DNA from: Perkinsus olseni
Lineage: Eukaryota; Perkinsozoa; Perkinsida; Perkinsidae
Direction: 5' to 3'
NCBI GenBank assembly: GCA_013115135.1
Contig: JABANP010000092.1
Span: 1 to 64,000, forward strand
DNA: 64,000 nt
Position numbers and translations under genes: made by a program. Below, in pieces: positions 54,601 to 64,000 of the stretch. The first letter of the stretch is position 1; each line of letters starts with the position of its first letter. The notes beneath the pieces are model-generated. The model searched no databases. It worked only from the letters and a program-made list of their open reading frames with translations, and was not told the DNA's origin.

Positions 54601-54916
54601 CAGCCTTGATCGTTACTATCCGTAGCCGTAGTGACGGTATCGTCCGTAGCCGCAGACTGCGGCCCGCAGTTACAGCTGTAGTAGCTGCAGTAGCAGTAGC
54701 GGGACTCGCTCTCCAGGCACGAGACGGGAGCGAGAGGGAAAGTCTTCCGAAAATCTGAAACGGAAGTTTCACTCTTTTCCCGTCTCGCTGATTCGCCGGC
54801 GCTGGAGTATCAATCAAGTTGATTGATCATCAATCATTGATACTTCACTGAGAGTGCCGTTGTTATCGCCGAGGTTTTTAGCCGAGTGGAAGTAGCGACG
54901 TTCTGAGAAGCGGAAA

Positions 54917-57530
54917 TTGAGTGAGGCACAATTTCGGGTTGATCCTACCGTCCTGACGTTTGTTAGGACTTCGCGGCATGTTTTGAGAGAACTTCGGGCC
55001 TACTGGCAACTTTTATCAGGGCTCAAAGCAACCTTGACTTCCTGCTTCGCTGGGAGGACGACTGTGCCGAGAGAACCTCTCCGTCGAGAGAACCCCTCCG
55101 TCGCACGTCCCGAGTATACAACCATCCGCATGTTACAGTCCTCCTCATATTCGGACTGTATATTGAGGTCAATCCTCCCGCCCTAACACCCTTTCGCCGT
55201 GGCGTTCATATCTCGGCTTGCCTTCGTTTTCTACTTCGAGGGAAGACTTCCCTGGGAAGTCCCCCCCCCCCTGAGGACTCCTCAGGATCCTTGGGGATCA
55301 CAGCAATATCCATTGGCGCCACCTACCAAGCATACATATCGAGGCCATCGAGCTGTAACTTGCAGCTTGCAAGCACGAGCACCCACACCTCTCTGGCCAC
55401 CACCGCTCTCTTCTCATCGCCGCGACTGTCTGAGCAGGCTGGATGAGGGCGCCATTGAGCAACCATGCTATCAACAGACTAACAACTCTAAACGGACACT
55501 GAGAGAGAACTAGAAACTACGTCGGTGCACTCTTTTAGAGTGAAAACTGCGATTCGGTACACGCTTAGTGTACACTAACCCAGTGTCACTGACTCAGCGA
55601 CAAGGAGGAGGATCGAGAGGAGAGACTAAGAACTCCTACTGTATATACCGGTGATCTCAGATTCACTATGCTCTCCACACAGGGTGATACTTGATTGAAT
55701 CAAGTTGATTCTGTTTCGAAGAGTTTTTTTCATCTGTATGTCACATACAGTATGTGTCCAGCAAACTCTCCTGAGCCTCAAATGCAATGAAACTGACTCA
55801 ATTTACACATCTCATTCAAGTCACTTAGTTTAGTGAGCCGGGCCCACTTGGGTGGCAATCTTATTCCTCAACCTCATCGTTAATCTCCCAGCAATCTCGA
55901 AACAGCATCGTTCTCGGCGATTTTCTTTGAGCTCTTTGTTGAACAGAACAAAAACTCGCCGGTGGTAAGTTCGACGTAATTTCTCGCCGTCGAGGGCAGC
56001 GTCGCGAGCCTTTTTACTCTCAGTGAGAGCCTCTCACCCTCCAGCGGAAGACAGGAAGTTCAGCGTAGGACCTTGATAAAATTCCTTCATTCGACCTCTT
56101 TCTTCGGCCACATATGCGATACTCCGGTGAGCCCCTGCAGACAAGTCCGTTTTTTCAAGCCGAGGTCCTACAGAGGAAGCCAATCATCAGTTAATAACAA
56201 TAATTGCACGACCAGTTGCCTATCATTCTCTCTCCTCTTCGTTGAGACTCTCAATGAGGGGCCCTCATGCACTCTTCGTGTATTATGGATTGCCGCAATC
56301 CGATCGCGATATCACTCCCAAATCCGCTTACTTTGTGTCACAAAGTTTGTGAGATAGTGGTGCCGTTCTAATCCGGTTGTCTTGCATTTTTGCTCTCTAA
56401 TCTCCCCGTAGTTTGCCGATCGCCCTTCGACGCCTATTCTGAAGTTCACGCCCTGGAAGTACCTGCTATTTTCAATGGTCATCTGAGCAAGCTCGGCCTC
56501 GTTATGATGAGGACCTCGGTCTCCACTGATTTGATTACCTGCGCCAGTGTCGTACCGGAGCTCATCCGCAAGCGTTATTCATCTAGGGGTACCTGCCGAT
56601 GCAGATAGGAATCCGGAGCTACTTTTGACTACCAGGAGAAAAACACATTAGAACAATCCGCAGGCTCGATACTCGATCTTAACTGTCTGGTGGGCCGGCG
56701 GCTCGGAGCCGCTGTTTTCGGGTACTAGTCCGAGAAGCGCAGGATTTCAATTTCAGGGAGGATGAAGAATGATCAGTGAATCAGCTTTGGCAGTGCGGTC
56801 TCCTTCTCTGGCGAGTTGACAGCTGAGATATTCTTCGCTACAGCGCTTCAATTGCCAACCACTCCGGCAATGAATCCAGAGGGATACTTGGGCTGAAGGA
56901 ATAAAAACTGGCTAGAGGGCGATGTGCGTTATCCGGTCATGTGTGAAATCTCCAACTTGAAGATTATGAGGTCAATGTTTTTAGAGAAAAACATAGAAAG
57001 AAAATTTCTGTGTTACACAAATTCTAGCCGAAGAGTCTTCGGCCATCCTTGCCCCTGAGCACCATTGTGCATGAACTACGTATGCTGCTCAGGGGCTCTG
57101 AGTCAGGGCTGTGAACGATGTTGCCCTCGGTATTCTTTACGCCAGTTGGTCACAGTCGGCTGTGCTTCCTACACAGTTGCGAACATACACGGCCCTTGTG
57201 ACAAGGAAAACCCTTGCTACAAGAATCACGAGAATTCTTGAAGAATAGACTATTCTGAATAGTACTCTCAGAACGGAACGCCGTTACTCTCGAAGGTTAT
57301 CCCCGCGTCACCGACGCGGGGCCAACAGTGTTAAGCCAACACAATTTGAGTTGGCAATCATCCACTTAGTCTCTTGCACATTGTTGAGGGCGTCGTAGTA
57401 CCCGGCGTAGGGTTTAGTGGATTTTGTTTCGGCTCGAGTATGTAGAACCAGTCCGCGACTGACGAAAAATACGGGCCAATATGAGAGATACAGTAAAAGA
57501 GTATCGACCAGCCTTCACCGCGCCACGAAA
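54917..57530. other. Mostly unassigned
   Basis: Two plus-strand stretches look coding: 54920-55020 (EAQFRVDPTVLTFVRTSRHV, LRELRAYWQLLSG) and 56410-56590 (YSEVHALEVPAIFNGHLSKL, TSVSTDLITCASVVPEL). No family is recognised and no joins are certain. The rest holds nothing I can support. Confidence 0.3.
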
Positions 57531-57613
57531 TTAACTAACGCTGGACGATAATCTCCAGAAACAAGAAAATAATACAAGCAGTAGTGAATTTTAAAAGAAA
57601 AACATCATCACAA

Positions 57614-59293
57614 TCATCCCAATCCAATTTTACGAAACTTCGCTCCGCTGTTGTTACCAACTTTTTCGCAACTTCTTGCCGCCTTCCGCGCTGCCACTTT
57701 CTCTTCAACCCATTCAGCCAATCGCCCCCTCCGATGGTCAATCAAATTCCTCCAACCACCGTCGTGATTGAGAAGACACGAATATTTTTCAACCATCATT
57801 TTAGATATCTTTTCGACCTCACCATCGAAGTGTGAGGAAGGCCAGCTTATCAGTCGGCGCTCCTTGCAAATCGTCGCCACAAAATTTGATACTGTCCGAT
57901 CGACCGTCGTCGAACTGCAGGAACTCGAGGCCTTAGGAGGCTGCTCGAAGGGTCGATGATGATCGTTGGCTAGATAATTTTGTGGCGGGCGACGCTGCAT
58001 GGGGTAAGTTTGCGGCGCGTGACGCTGCTCTGTAGGCGGGGGAGCTCCCAAGTAGCTGAGCCCCCTCAACGGTTGCCGTATGTTCTTCTGATAGACCGTC
58101 TGAGCGCCCAACAACTGCGAAAGAGAAAACCTTCCCGCCGTAGGCGGCGGTAGGGTATCTTTCACTTGTGTATCTTCCCTGGTCGACCTCAACTCAAACC
58201 GAGCTGCCTGCCTAAGCGTATCTTTCACGCCGTCATCTTCAGAGTCGCTACCACCCTTCATCGGTCGCCACTGCACCGCTTGCCTCGGCCGTCCAGCCCC
58301 TCCTTCTCCTCCTTCCCAACGTCCGTGCCTCCTCCTCTCCTTCGGGACTGCTCCCAACAGGAAGTCCTCCTCAGGCACTTCCCCTCTCCCGATTTCAACA
58401 TCAACTCCGGCGGTTTTCAACTTCGCCGCTGCTGCCATCTTCCCGCCCGCCGAGAGCCTCGCAAGACGGAGTGCCTTAAAGTGAAGGGGTACAGAGTGGA
58501 CTGATGGCCAGAGGTCGGAGCTTAGCTTTGACAAAAGAGAAGATACTTCTCCAACCTCCATCGGATTAAGATTCGTTCCGGAGACGTCGAGGTCGGATAG
58601 AAACCATGTAACTTTGGACTGCTTCGCTCCGCTAAGTTTATCGAGTTTCTTATCATAACTCACTTGAGCCGACTTCAACGACCTCAAGATTTTACAAATC
58701 ATCTTGCCGGTGGCGACTGTGTTATCGGCGAAGTCCAGCTGAAAATACCCTCGTGTCGGAACGCGTTCAGCTTCCCATACCACTCCTTCCTCAACTAATA
58801 CCTCCCTCCAATTCAGCATGGCCTCTACCACTCCTTTCTTAACTTCCCTCACCAACCCGCTCTCATCCCCCGCATGCCCATCAACAACACTGTTCGTCAC
58901 GCCTATCCGAATCGCAACCTCCCAATTTTGTGGCGCAGTGACGGTGATATACGTCGGCAATACGACCACTGACTTCTTCTTTCGCGACTTTTCCTTCGGC
59001 GTATCTTTCACTTCCTCTTCTTCTTCTTCCTCCTCCTCGCTGCTAGTGCCAAGCTCAACAATTTCTTTGCTCTTCACTTCGCACGGCAAAGATTCGCTCG
59101 GCAAAGATTCGCTCGGCAAAGATGCGCACGGCAAAGATTCGCTCGGCTCAGCACTCGAGCTGGACGCAGCGGGCGATGACTCTGTAGAGGAGATACTCTC
59201 CTCCACGACAGGAGGAGGGAGATGGCTACTGTGCTGGGGACAAAACACCTGACAAGGGATCGAACTTGCGACCTCGCGAGTGCCAACTGCCAA
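57614..59293 (-). CDS. Unidentified 559-codon frame, low complexity, repeat-laden
   Basis: Minus-strand frame without an ATG at its left edge (TTG), so 5' exon(s) are missing. Order: Ser/Glu-rich start with SLPSESLPSESLP repeats and a run of nine Glu; a central region (ITVTAPQNWEVAIRIGVTN, YFQLDFADNTVATGKMICKI, LNPMEVGEVSSLLSKLSSDL) that looks folded; a Pro/Arg-rich linker; and a helical end (DGEVEKISKMMVEKYS, LAEWVEEKVAARKAARS). VKDTPKE, VKDTLRQ and VKDTLPP are each encoded by the AAAGATAC word, VTAPQN by the GCGCCACAAAATT word, and SGAK twice by AGCGGAGCGAAG. A 39-nt T-arm-like unit (59234-59272) interrupts the start and may be an in-frame intron. Function unknown. Confidence 0.6.
   Translation of the reverse strand: MAVGTREVASSIPCQVFCPQHSSHLPPPVVEESISSTESSPAASSSSAEPSESLPCASLPSESLPSESLPCEVKSKEIVELGTSSEEEEEEEEEVKDTPKEKSRKKKSVVVLPTYITVTAPQNWEVAIRIGVTNSVVDGHAGDESGLVREVKKGVVEAMLNWREVLVEEGVVWEAERVPTRGYFQLDFADNTVATGKMICKILRSLKSAQVSYDKKLDKLSGAKQSKVTWFLSDLDVSGTNLNPMEVGEVSSLLSKLSSDLWPSVHSVPLHFKALRLARLSAGGKMAAAAKLKTAGVDVEIGRGEVPEEDFLLGAVPKERRRHGRWEGGEGGAGRPRQAVQWRPMKGGSDSEDDGVKDTLRQAARFELRSTREDTQVKDTLPPPTAGRFSLSQLLGAQTVYQKNIRQPLRGLSYLGAPPPTEQRHAPQTYPMQRRPPQNYLANDHHRPFEQPPKASSSCSSTTVDRTVSNFVATICKERRLISWPSSHFDGEVEKISKMMVEKYSCLLNHDGGWRNLIDHRRGRLAEWVEEKVAARKAARSCEKVGNNSGAKFRKIGLG
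59234..59272 (-). other. 39-nt tRNA T-arm-like intron candidate
   Basis: GTCGCAAGTTCGATCCCTTG ... TTTTGTCCCCAG on the minus strand, length divisible by 3, phase 0. Confidence 0.65.
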
Positions 59294-59859
59294 TTCATCC
59301 CATTAACCCATTCAAGTGATATTCAAATCTCCCCGTTAGAAGAGAGGAGCTGCAGCGGACAACCATCTACGCACTGGGTTCCGAGAGGATGGCAAAACCG
59401 TATAAAATTATTTTATTAAAATATGCATAACCCGTGAGCCGCCCTCTCCCTATTATTACCTCTCCATCCGGGACGTTCGGATATCCCGCGCAAAAAGGAT
59501 GGAATGGAGCATCGCACGTCATCACCTTGGACGGCCCTTTCCGTGTCCTCTTGCGTGGAAGCTCGGCGTCACATAAGAGCATCACTCCCCTCTGGTCAGC
59601 AGGGGCTGCTTGGATGATGGAGTTCCCACATATCACACAACGATAGGTGGAGGCGTCCGACTCTTCAGAAGAAGGAAATCTGTGCGAGAGGATATTATGT
59701 CGAACTCTCCATCGCAAATCCCGGGTTCTATCCTATCTGTCGGTTAATTGATTTTTTGCGTGTCCATTCAAATTTTCAAGAATTCCATTCACACCGAGGA
59801 ATCGTTGAGAAAATGCAAGATTGCAAGTGAACGCCCTCCCACCATCCGCCAATCCCTAA

Positions 59860-60390
59860 CTACCCGTCTTCCTCCTCATCCAATGTATCAGCCTGCTTGG
59901 CCTCTTGCACTTGAATGACCTGTTCTATCATCAACCGCCAGTCCACCCTCGAGGAATCTTTAGGTCGGCTCAGACTGTACTCAGCAACATAGTGGATGGT
60001 GGCTCGGCAACTCGGACAGGAGTTCTCTCGCTGGGTACTCCAATGCTGAAACAATCGAAATTTTCGATTTCGATTCGAAAACCCAAAACTTTCCGCAAAG
60101 AATTCTGAAATTTACCGAAAAACCGCTCTCTTGCCCGATCGGTTAAAATTTCCAATACGATTCCTTCCACCAGCGAAAATTCGCAAAATTCGAAAGATAC
60201 GTAAAATCGGAATTTTCACCAAAAACACGATAATGGTTGAAAGACAACTCCGCGAGCTTACTTCCAAACATCCCACGTGAAAGGGATGCTCACAGCAGTC
60301 CATGAGAGCGTATCTTGCCGGGCCCTCCATAGCTGCCATACCGCCAACCTCCTCATCACCGAATACCTCTCGGCAAATCGGACAGTCCAC
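59860..60390 (-). CDS. RING-finger protein, probable E3 ligase (two exons seen)
   Basis: Exon 60390-60262 encodes DCPICREVFGDEE, then a spacer and DCCEHPFHVGCLE; a 216-nt GT-AG intron follows; exon 60045-59860 continues HWSTQRENSCPSCRATIHYV. Joined, the cysteines and histidine form a complete C3HC4/C3H2C3-type RING, which binds two zinc ions and recruits E2 enzymes. A helical tail (WRLMIEQVIQVQEAKQAD) ends with acidic residues and TAG. The first exon has no ATG in frame before a stop; an acceptor-like CCTCAG near 60436 suggests another 5' exon. The ATG at 60485 in the next frame could be the true start after a frame-changing intron. Confidence 0.87.
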
Positions 60391-60499
60391 AGACCCGCCG
60401 TCGGAGGTAGCAAAGCCCGCTTGAACGAAGGACAGCTGAGGACCGAACAGTCACTGACTTCAGTGGGTTCTTCACGCGGCGACATTCCACCAGAAAGAG

Positions 60500-61010
60500 G
60501 ATTTTCCCTCAGAATTTATTTAATTTCGGAAGAGTGTGTTCGGGGATGCAGTCTTAGAGACCAGAGGTTAAACAAAATACAGTCCTGTCGAAGAAAATTG
60601 CAAATTACAATTACTTACAGGTTGCTTACAATTACTCGGCAGATAACCTTTCCGATTTCTCTCTGGCCCATTTTCTTTGACAGGGCGGTATAGTTTTTAC
60701 TCCACAAAGTCCTTCAGAAAACCTTCATCGCTTCATCATTTGCAACCTTGACCGTTTGCGTCCATTTGCACAATTTTCCACATCAAACATCATTCCGATT
60801 TTACTGACTTCCATTTCTACTAATCCAGTATGAGCAAGCGCCGGCGCTTCAATTTTTCTCTGAAGAACCGGGAGATTGAAAAGAACTTGAAAATCATACT
60901 AATAAATTCCTGATTCTGAACTATTAAGAAATTTTCAAAAATTCCTGAATACAACCGCTTCCGCTTTCATCGCTGCCGACCCATCACTGAACCAGTCATT
61001 CCTCCGTCCA
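60500..61010. other. No gene identified
   Basis: AT-rich intergenic sequence with short frames only. Confidence 0.45.
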
Positions 61011-61045
61011 TTTCAGAAGTGAAGCCCAACTAAAATTATTTGGCT

Positions 61046-61293
61046 ACCACACTTTCTCGGCAATTGGCAGCAAAAGCACCGACAAAGTCGTAGCGAAACC
61101 TGCGCTGTCTTCCACACGAGCGTTTTTCTCAGCAGCGATCGCAGTGGTCTATCACGCGGTTTCATATACACGAGCGCTCCAGCGCAATTTTTGGTGGAAA
61201 TTCCGCAAAACGTACTTTCCCGGTTGCTAGTACTACCTCCTCGCTGAAGTGGCCTTTGCTCAGCAGTCGGGAAGAGATCCTTTTCTTGGGGGC
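61046..61293 (-). CDS. Small unidentified protein with possible C-terminal membrane helix
   Basis: ATG at 61293 gives MAPKKRISSRLLSKGHFSEE and VVLATGKVRFAEFPPKIALE. After an intron of roughly 45 nt the strand reads EKNARVEDSAGFATTLSVLL then LPIAEKVW and a stop. This would be a basic protein of about 75 residues with a short hydrophobic end. The exact join is not fixed; family unknown. Confidence 0.45.
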
Positions 61294-61383
61294 CATCGGG
61301 GGAGCATGGGACGGTATGAACTGATGAAAAAATGGGAAAATACAAGCCCAGGTTAACTCGACTAGGTGGGGTACGGACAAATC

Positions 61384-61830
61384 AGATCAATGGCATGGAA
61401 TGTCAGAATCTTTGTAGTGCGGGATTTGGGAAAGATACGCCTCGATTAACCTTGACAAAAATTACTGAAGAATTGAATCGCTGGTATTATCGCTCAGAAA
61501 TCTCTCCAATGCAATTGCAGGATTCTCCAATGATGGTTCGCAGCTGACCTGTTTCGTATCTTGCACGGTTCGACCCCAAGATACTTCGTCATTTATAGCG
61601 GCAACCAAATCCTCCAAGCATCTTTGCAGTTCCCTTCCCTGCTAAATGTAATGTCATCGGATCGAGATTTCGACCACTCGCGCATTTACTCAGATAATTA
61701 TGAGGAGAATCTTTCGACCTTACGAAAGTCAAGCTTGAAGATACCGTCTTCACAAAGATACGCTGATGTCGCTTCGACCTCACTCGGATATAAAAGATTC
61801 CCCAACACCGGCCGGTGCGATCATTAGGTG
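61384..61830 (+). CDS. Unidentified coding-like stretch with palindromic elements
   Basis: DTPRLTLTKITEELNRWYYR then SEISPMQLQDSPMM near 61433-61540, and DRDFDHSRIYSDNYEENLST with SSQRYADVASTSLGYKRF near 61650-61800. Four AAGATAC words and one full palindrome (61556-61584) interrupt them, so these may be exons separated by element-bearing introns. No family recognised. Confidence 0.3.
61556..61584. repeat. Palindromic element, full 29-bp copy
   Basis: GTATCTTGCACGGTTCGACC then CCAAGATAC; preceded by GACCTGTTTC. Confidence 0.92.
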
Positions 61831-61876
61831 AGCTTAGGACTATCTCTTTGATAACTTCGATGCCAAGTTGGTCGGG

Positions 61877-61905
61877 GTATCTTGTAGGTTGAGCTGGCAA
61901 GATAC
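61877..61905. repeat. Palindromic element, 29-bp copy with different centre
   Basis: GTATCTTGTAGGTTGAGCTG then GCAAGATAC. Confidence 0.9.
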
Positions 61906-62156
61906 AAGACAAGTCGGAAGGAGCCGAAATATCGTCCGTCATGACCTCCACGGGCGTCCTTTTGAAACGACTCACTACGATTTGCTGCCGCCGAATCGCA
62001 GCGCCCATTACTACTGTTGAGAAGCGTGTCGCGGGTTGGTCGCCGAAAACGCAAGTCAGCGTTAAGGAACTGCAAGACTATCCAAGAGTGCAAGATTTAC
62101 TGCAAAACTCGCAGGTTTCGATCTAAGATTTGTTTTCTACTTTTCCCACCCCCACC

Positions 62157-63988
62157 ATGTTGTTATCCCATCGCTGCAAGCCCCTCTCCTCCTCGATGAT
62201 GGCGATGTGCGTGCGCGCTATTTCTTTTCATACCACTCCATCCGCAACTCTCCTTTCAAGAGGCCTTGCGAGCGCGGCTGCTCGAACCAGCGTATTGGAC
62301 GGCTATCGACATCTCATTGAAAAAGGTAACGGCAGAGGGGCTATCCTTCAGTGAAGCTTCACCGAGCCACGAAATTATCGGTGACAGTATAAGGAATTGA
62401 ATAATTTGAGCTCTCTCGTATCTTGCACGGCTCGACCCCAAGATACTTAATCGTTCAAGGTGCCAACTAAGCACTCCGAGCATCTCTGATGAATGACAAA
62501 AACTTTGGAAGCGTTAACTCCGGGATGGTCTTTGTTTCTTTCTCTTCGTTATTCGGATATTTTCGATCTGACTTTTGTGTGAAATTCATCTCGAAAATCA
62601 GATCCAAGGGAAAATTTTCCAGTTGTACTAGATGGTACGTAATCATCCGTCCCTTGATTATATATTTTCAGGTGAACTCAGTCCCGATGAGAAGCAAGAA
62701 TCTATCATCATGAAGCTGAATGAAATAGCTCAGGGTCTCGAGAGATACTCTCCAACATATAACCAGCTTACACCGGAAGAAACAGCGGCCACTTCGACTC
62801 AGACGACCACTGGAAAAGGTAATGAGGGAAGGGATGTAACGAGTCGTCGCGGTTAAGGGCTGTCAAACCAAACAGACAGAATAACCGAGACCTTGATCTA
62901 AGAGGGCTGCGGACTAGTACTCAACCCAGAGCATCCATGAACGTTCGAGCGGGTAACGTAGGCTCACACTAGTTTAGCCAAATGAACGGCCTGAGGATTG
63001 AACCCCCGACCAGTAGACTGTCAGGCAGCTAGAGTTTTTAGGAGGCCGCGGTTGGGACAGGGAGCATCCCAGGATTCGTCGAGATTTTTGGCGAAGTGAA
63101 GAAGAGGATGAAGAGAAAAATCATGTTGTTGTTGTTTTCCTTTTTCTCGTCTTCATAACACCTCACTTAATAAACTAATTCTCTAGAATCGATTCTGGAT
63201 ATGATTTTTACGCGTAGGATGCAGAGGTTCTAAGATCGATTCTGAGTTTCAGAATTGGCTTATTAAGCAACCCGGTACCGACTGAGTTGGGGTACGGCGG
63301 CCGTACTACGGCTTCACACACAAAACTTGCCCCGATGATTTGAGGCCCCGTCTTATTTTTTTTTCGCGCAGGTTCATCAACACTAAATGGTGCTAACGAG
63401 ACCGCTAATAGTAGCGGAGGATTTTTCAGCCGCCTTTTTGGTGGTTCTGCAGCATCCACAGCTAGAGCTGAGATACCTCCAGTGGCCTTCCGCGGGTAGG
63501 TATTTTGCAACTCGGAAAATCGGTGAGCTTGGAAGTCTTCACCCTCATGGAGTTTATCTTCTCGGAATAATTATAGGGTTTCAGAAAAGCTCGACAAAAA
63601 TTTTCCGACTCTCCGAAAATTACCGATTGTATCTACCGGTCGGTGACCGACCGACCGTCGGTCGATTCAATGTGAAACTTGATCATCCTGCGAAAATTTT
63701 GGAAATTTGATACAACATTTCCGGGGTTTTTCGAATAGACGGAAAAAAGGTGTTTTCTTGATTTTCAGGTTGTACTTATGGGGCGGTTGCGGTAGTGGTA
63801 AATCGATGTTGATGGACTTATTCTATCAGCATGTTGCGGTCAAGGCGAAGAAGCGAGTTCATTTTCACGAATGGATGATGGATGTGATAAAAGGGAGATT
63901 TTGGGCGGAAAAATCTCCGGAAAAAATGACGACTTTTTCTCTTGATGTGGGGGCTTGGGATTCCTTTGGTTATGGTATCTTCTGTTGA
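62157..63988 (+). CDS. AFG1-like mitochondrial ATPase, 5' part (runs off window)
   Basis: Four exons: 62157-62325, 62671-62818, 63372-63495 and 63769 onward; introns of 345, 553 and 273 nt join in phases 1, 1 and 2. The N-terminus MLLSHRCKPLSSSMMAMCVR, then AISFHTTPSATLLSRGLAS, is a typical mitochondrial presequence. After a helical region (QESIIMKLNEIAQGLERY) and a low-complexity linker comes GLYLWGGCGSGKSMLMDLFY, the Walker A P-loop, and KRVHFHEWMMDV, both diagnostic of the AFG1/LACE1 family of AAA-like ATPases in mitochondrial protein quality control. The frame after HEWMMDV (to 63988) may already be intronic. Walker B and the C-terminus lie beyond the window. Intron 1 contains a full palindromic element and a CCACGAAATT word. 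Confidence 0.9.
62418..62446. repeat. Palindromic element inside AFG1 intron 1
   Basis: GTATCTTGCACGGCTCGACC then CCAAGATAC, differing at one base from the copy at 61556. Lies mid-intron, 93 bases after the donor. Confidence 0.92.
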
Positions 63989-64000
63989 CCCGAGGAGGTT

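Noticed and set aside
1..64000. Spliced-leader gene or ribosomal RNA genes
   Set aside because: I looked for conserved rRNA words and for an SL-like sequence with a donor and found none I could support.

Overview
The window is nuclear DNA of a protist with compact, intron-rich genes on both strands, interleaved with mobile and repeat-derived sequence. Evidence: eukaryotic tRNA genes, an LTR retrotransposon, GT-AG introns whose phases agree when exons are joined by hand, and eukaryote-only families (AFG1-like ATPase, YIPF, U-box and RING ligases, CCDC97, DUF1764, GlcNAc-transferase I). The lineage-specific secreted proteins and Thr-rich mucin-like proteins suggest an alveolate, most likely a Perkinsus-type organism; this is inference and was not tested by a search.

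Layout. 0-7.06 kb: a nearly complete LTR retrotransposon with identical LTRs. 7.06-11.3 kb: a direct duplication, each copy holding a tRNA-Thr gene and a secreted Thr-rich protein; between them lie tRNA-Gln, tRNA-Trp and tRNA-His. 12.4-14.4 kb: a multi-exon GlcNAc-transferase I (MGAT1) gene on the minus strand. 14.4-35 kb: fragmentary coding (a coiled-coil gene, a U-box gene, several unidentified exons), a Tc1/mariner remnant at 29 kb and a 1.45 kb foldback element at 33.5-34.9 kb. 35.5-48 kb: a dense gene block with an M60/TCAF-like metallopeptidase, DUF1764, WW, YIPF1/2-like, CCDC97-like, acylphosphatase and a TauE/SafE transporter. 48.5-52.7 kb: a decayed and an intact copy of a secreted protein. 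53-57.5 kb: mostly non-coding. 57.6-64 kb: a low-complexity 559-residue reading frame, a RING protein, and the 5' part of an AFG1-like mitochondrial ATPase that runs off the end.

The genes do not form one pathway; they are mixed housekeeping and secretory genes. What ties the region together is short dispersed DNA. (1) A 28-29 bp palindromic element, GTATCTT ... AAGATAC; its 7-mer occurs about 70 times by eye against about 8 expected, and it lies in introns, at splice sites and inside reading frames. (2) A family of introns, several only 39-46 nt long, that consist largely of a tRNA T-arm-like (B-box) sequence. (3) A second dispersed word, CGCCACGAAATT, often with CCGTCACTG before it. Together these look like an unusual intron-colonising repeat system, comparable in concept to introners.

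Limits: exon borders come from reading GT-AG signals, phase and family resemblance by eye. Introns shorter than about 25 nt proposed here are weak. Large parts of 14-35 kb and 53-57 kb could not be assigned.
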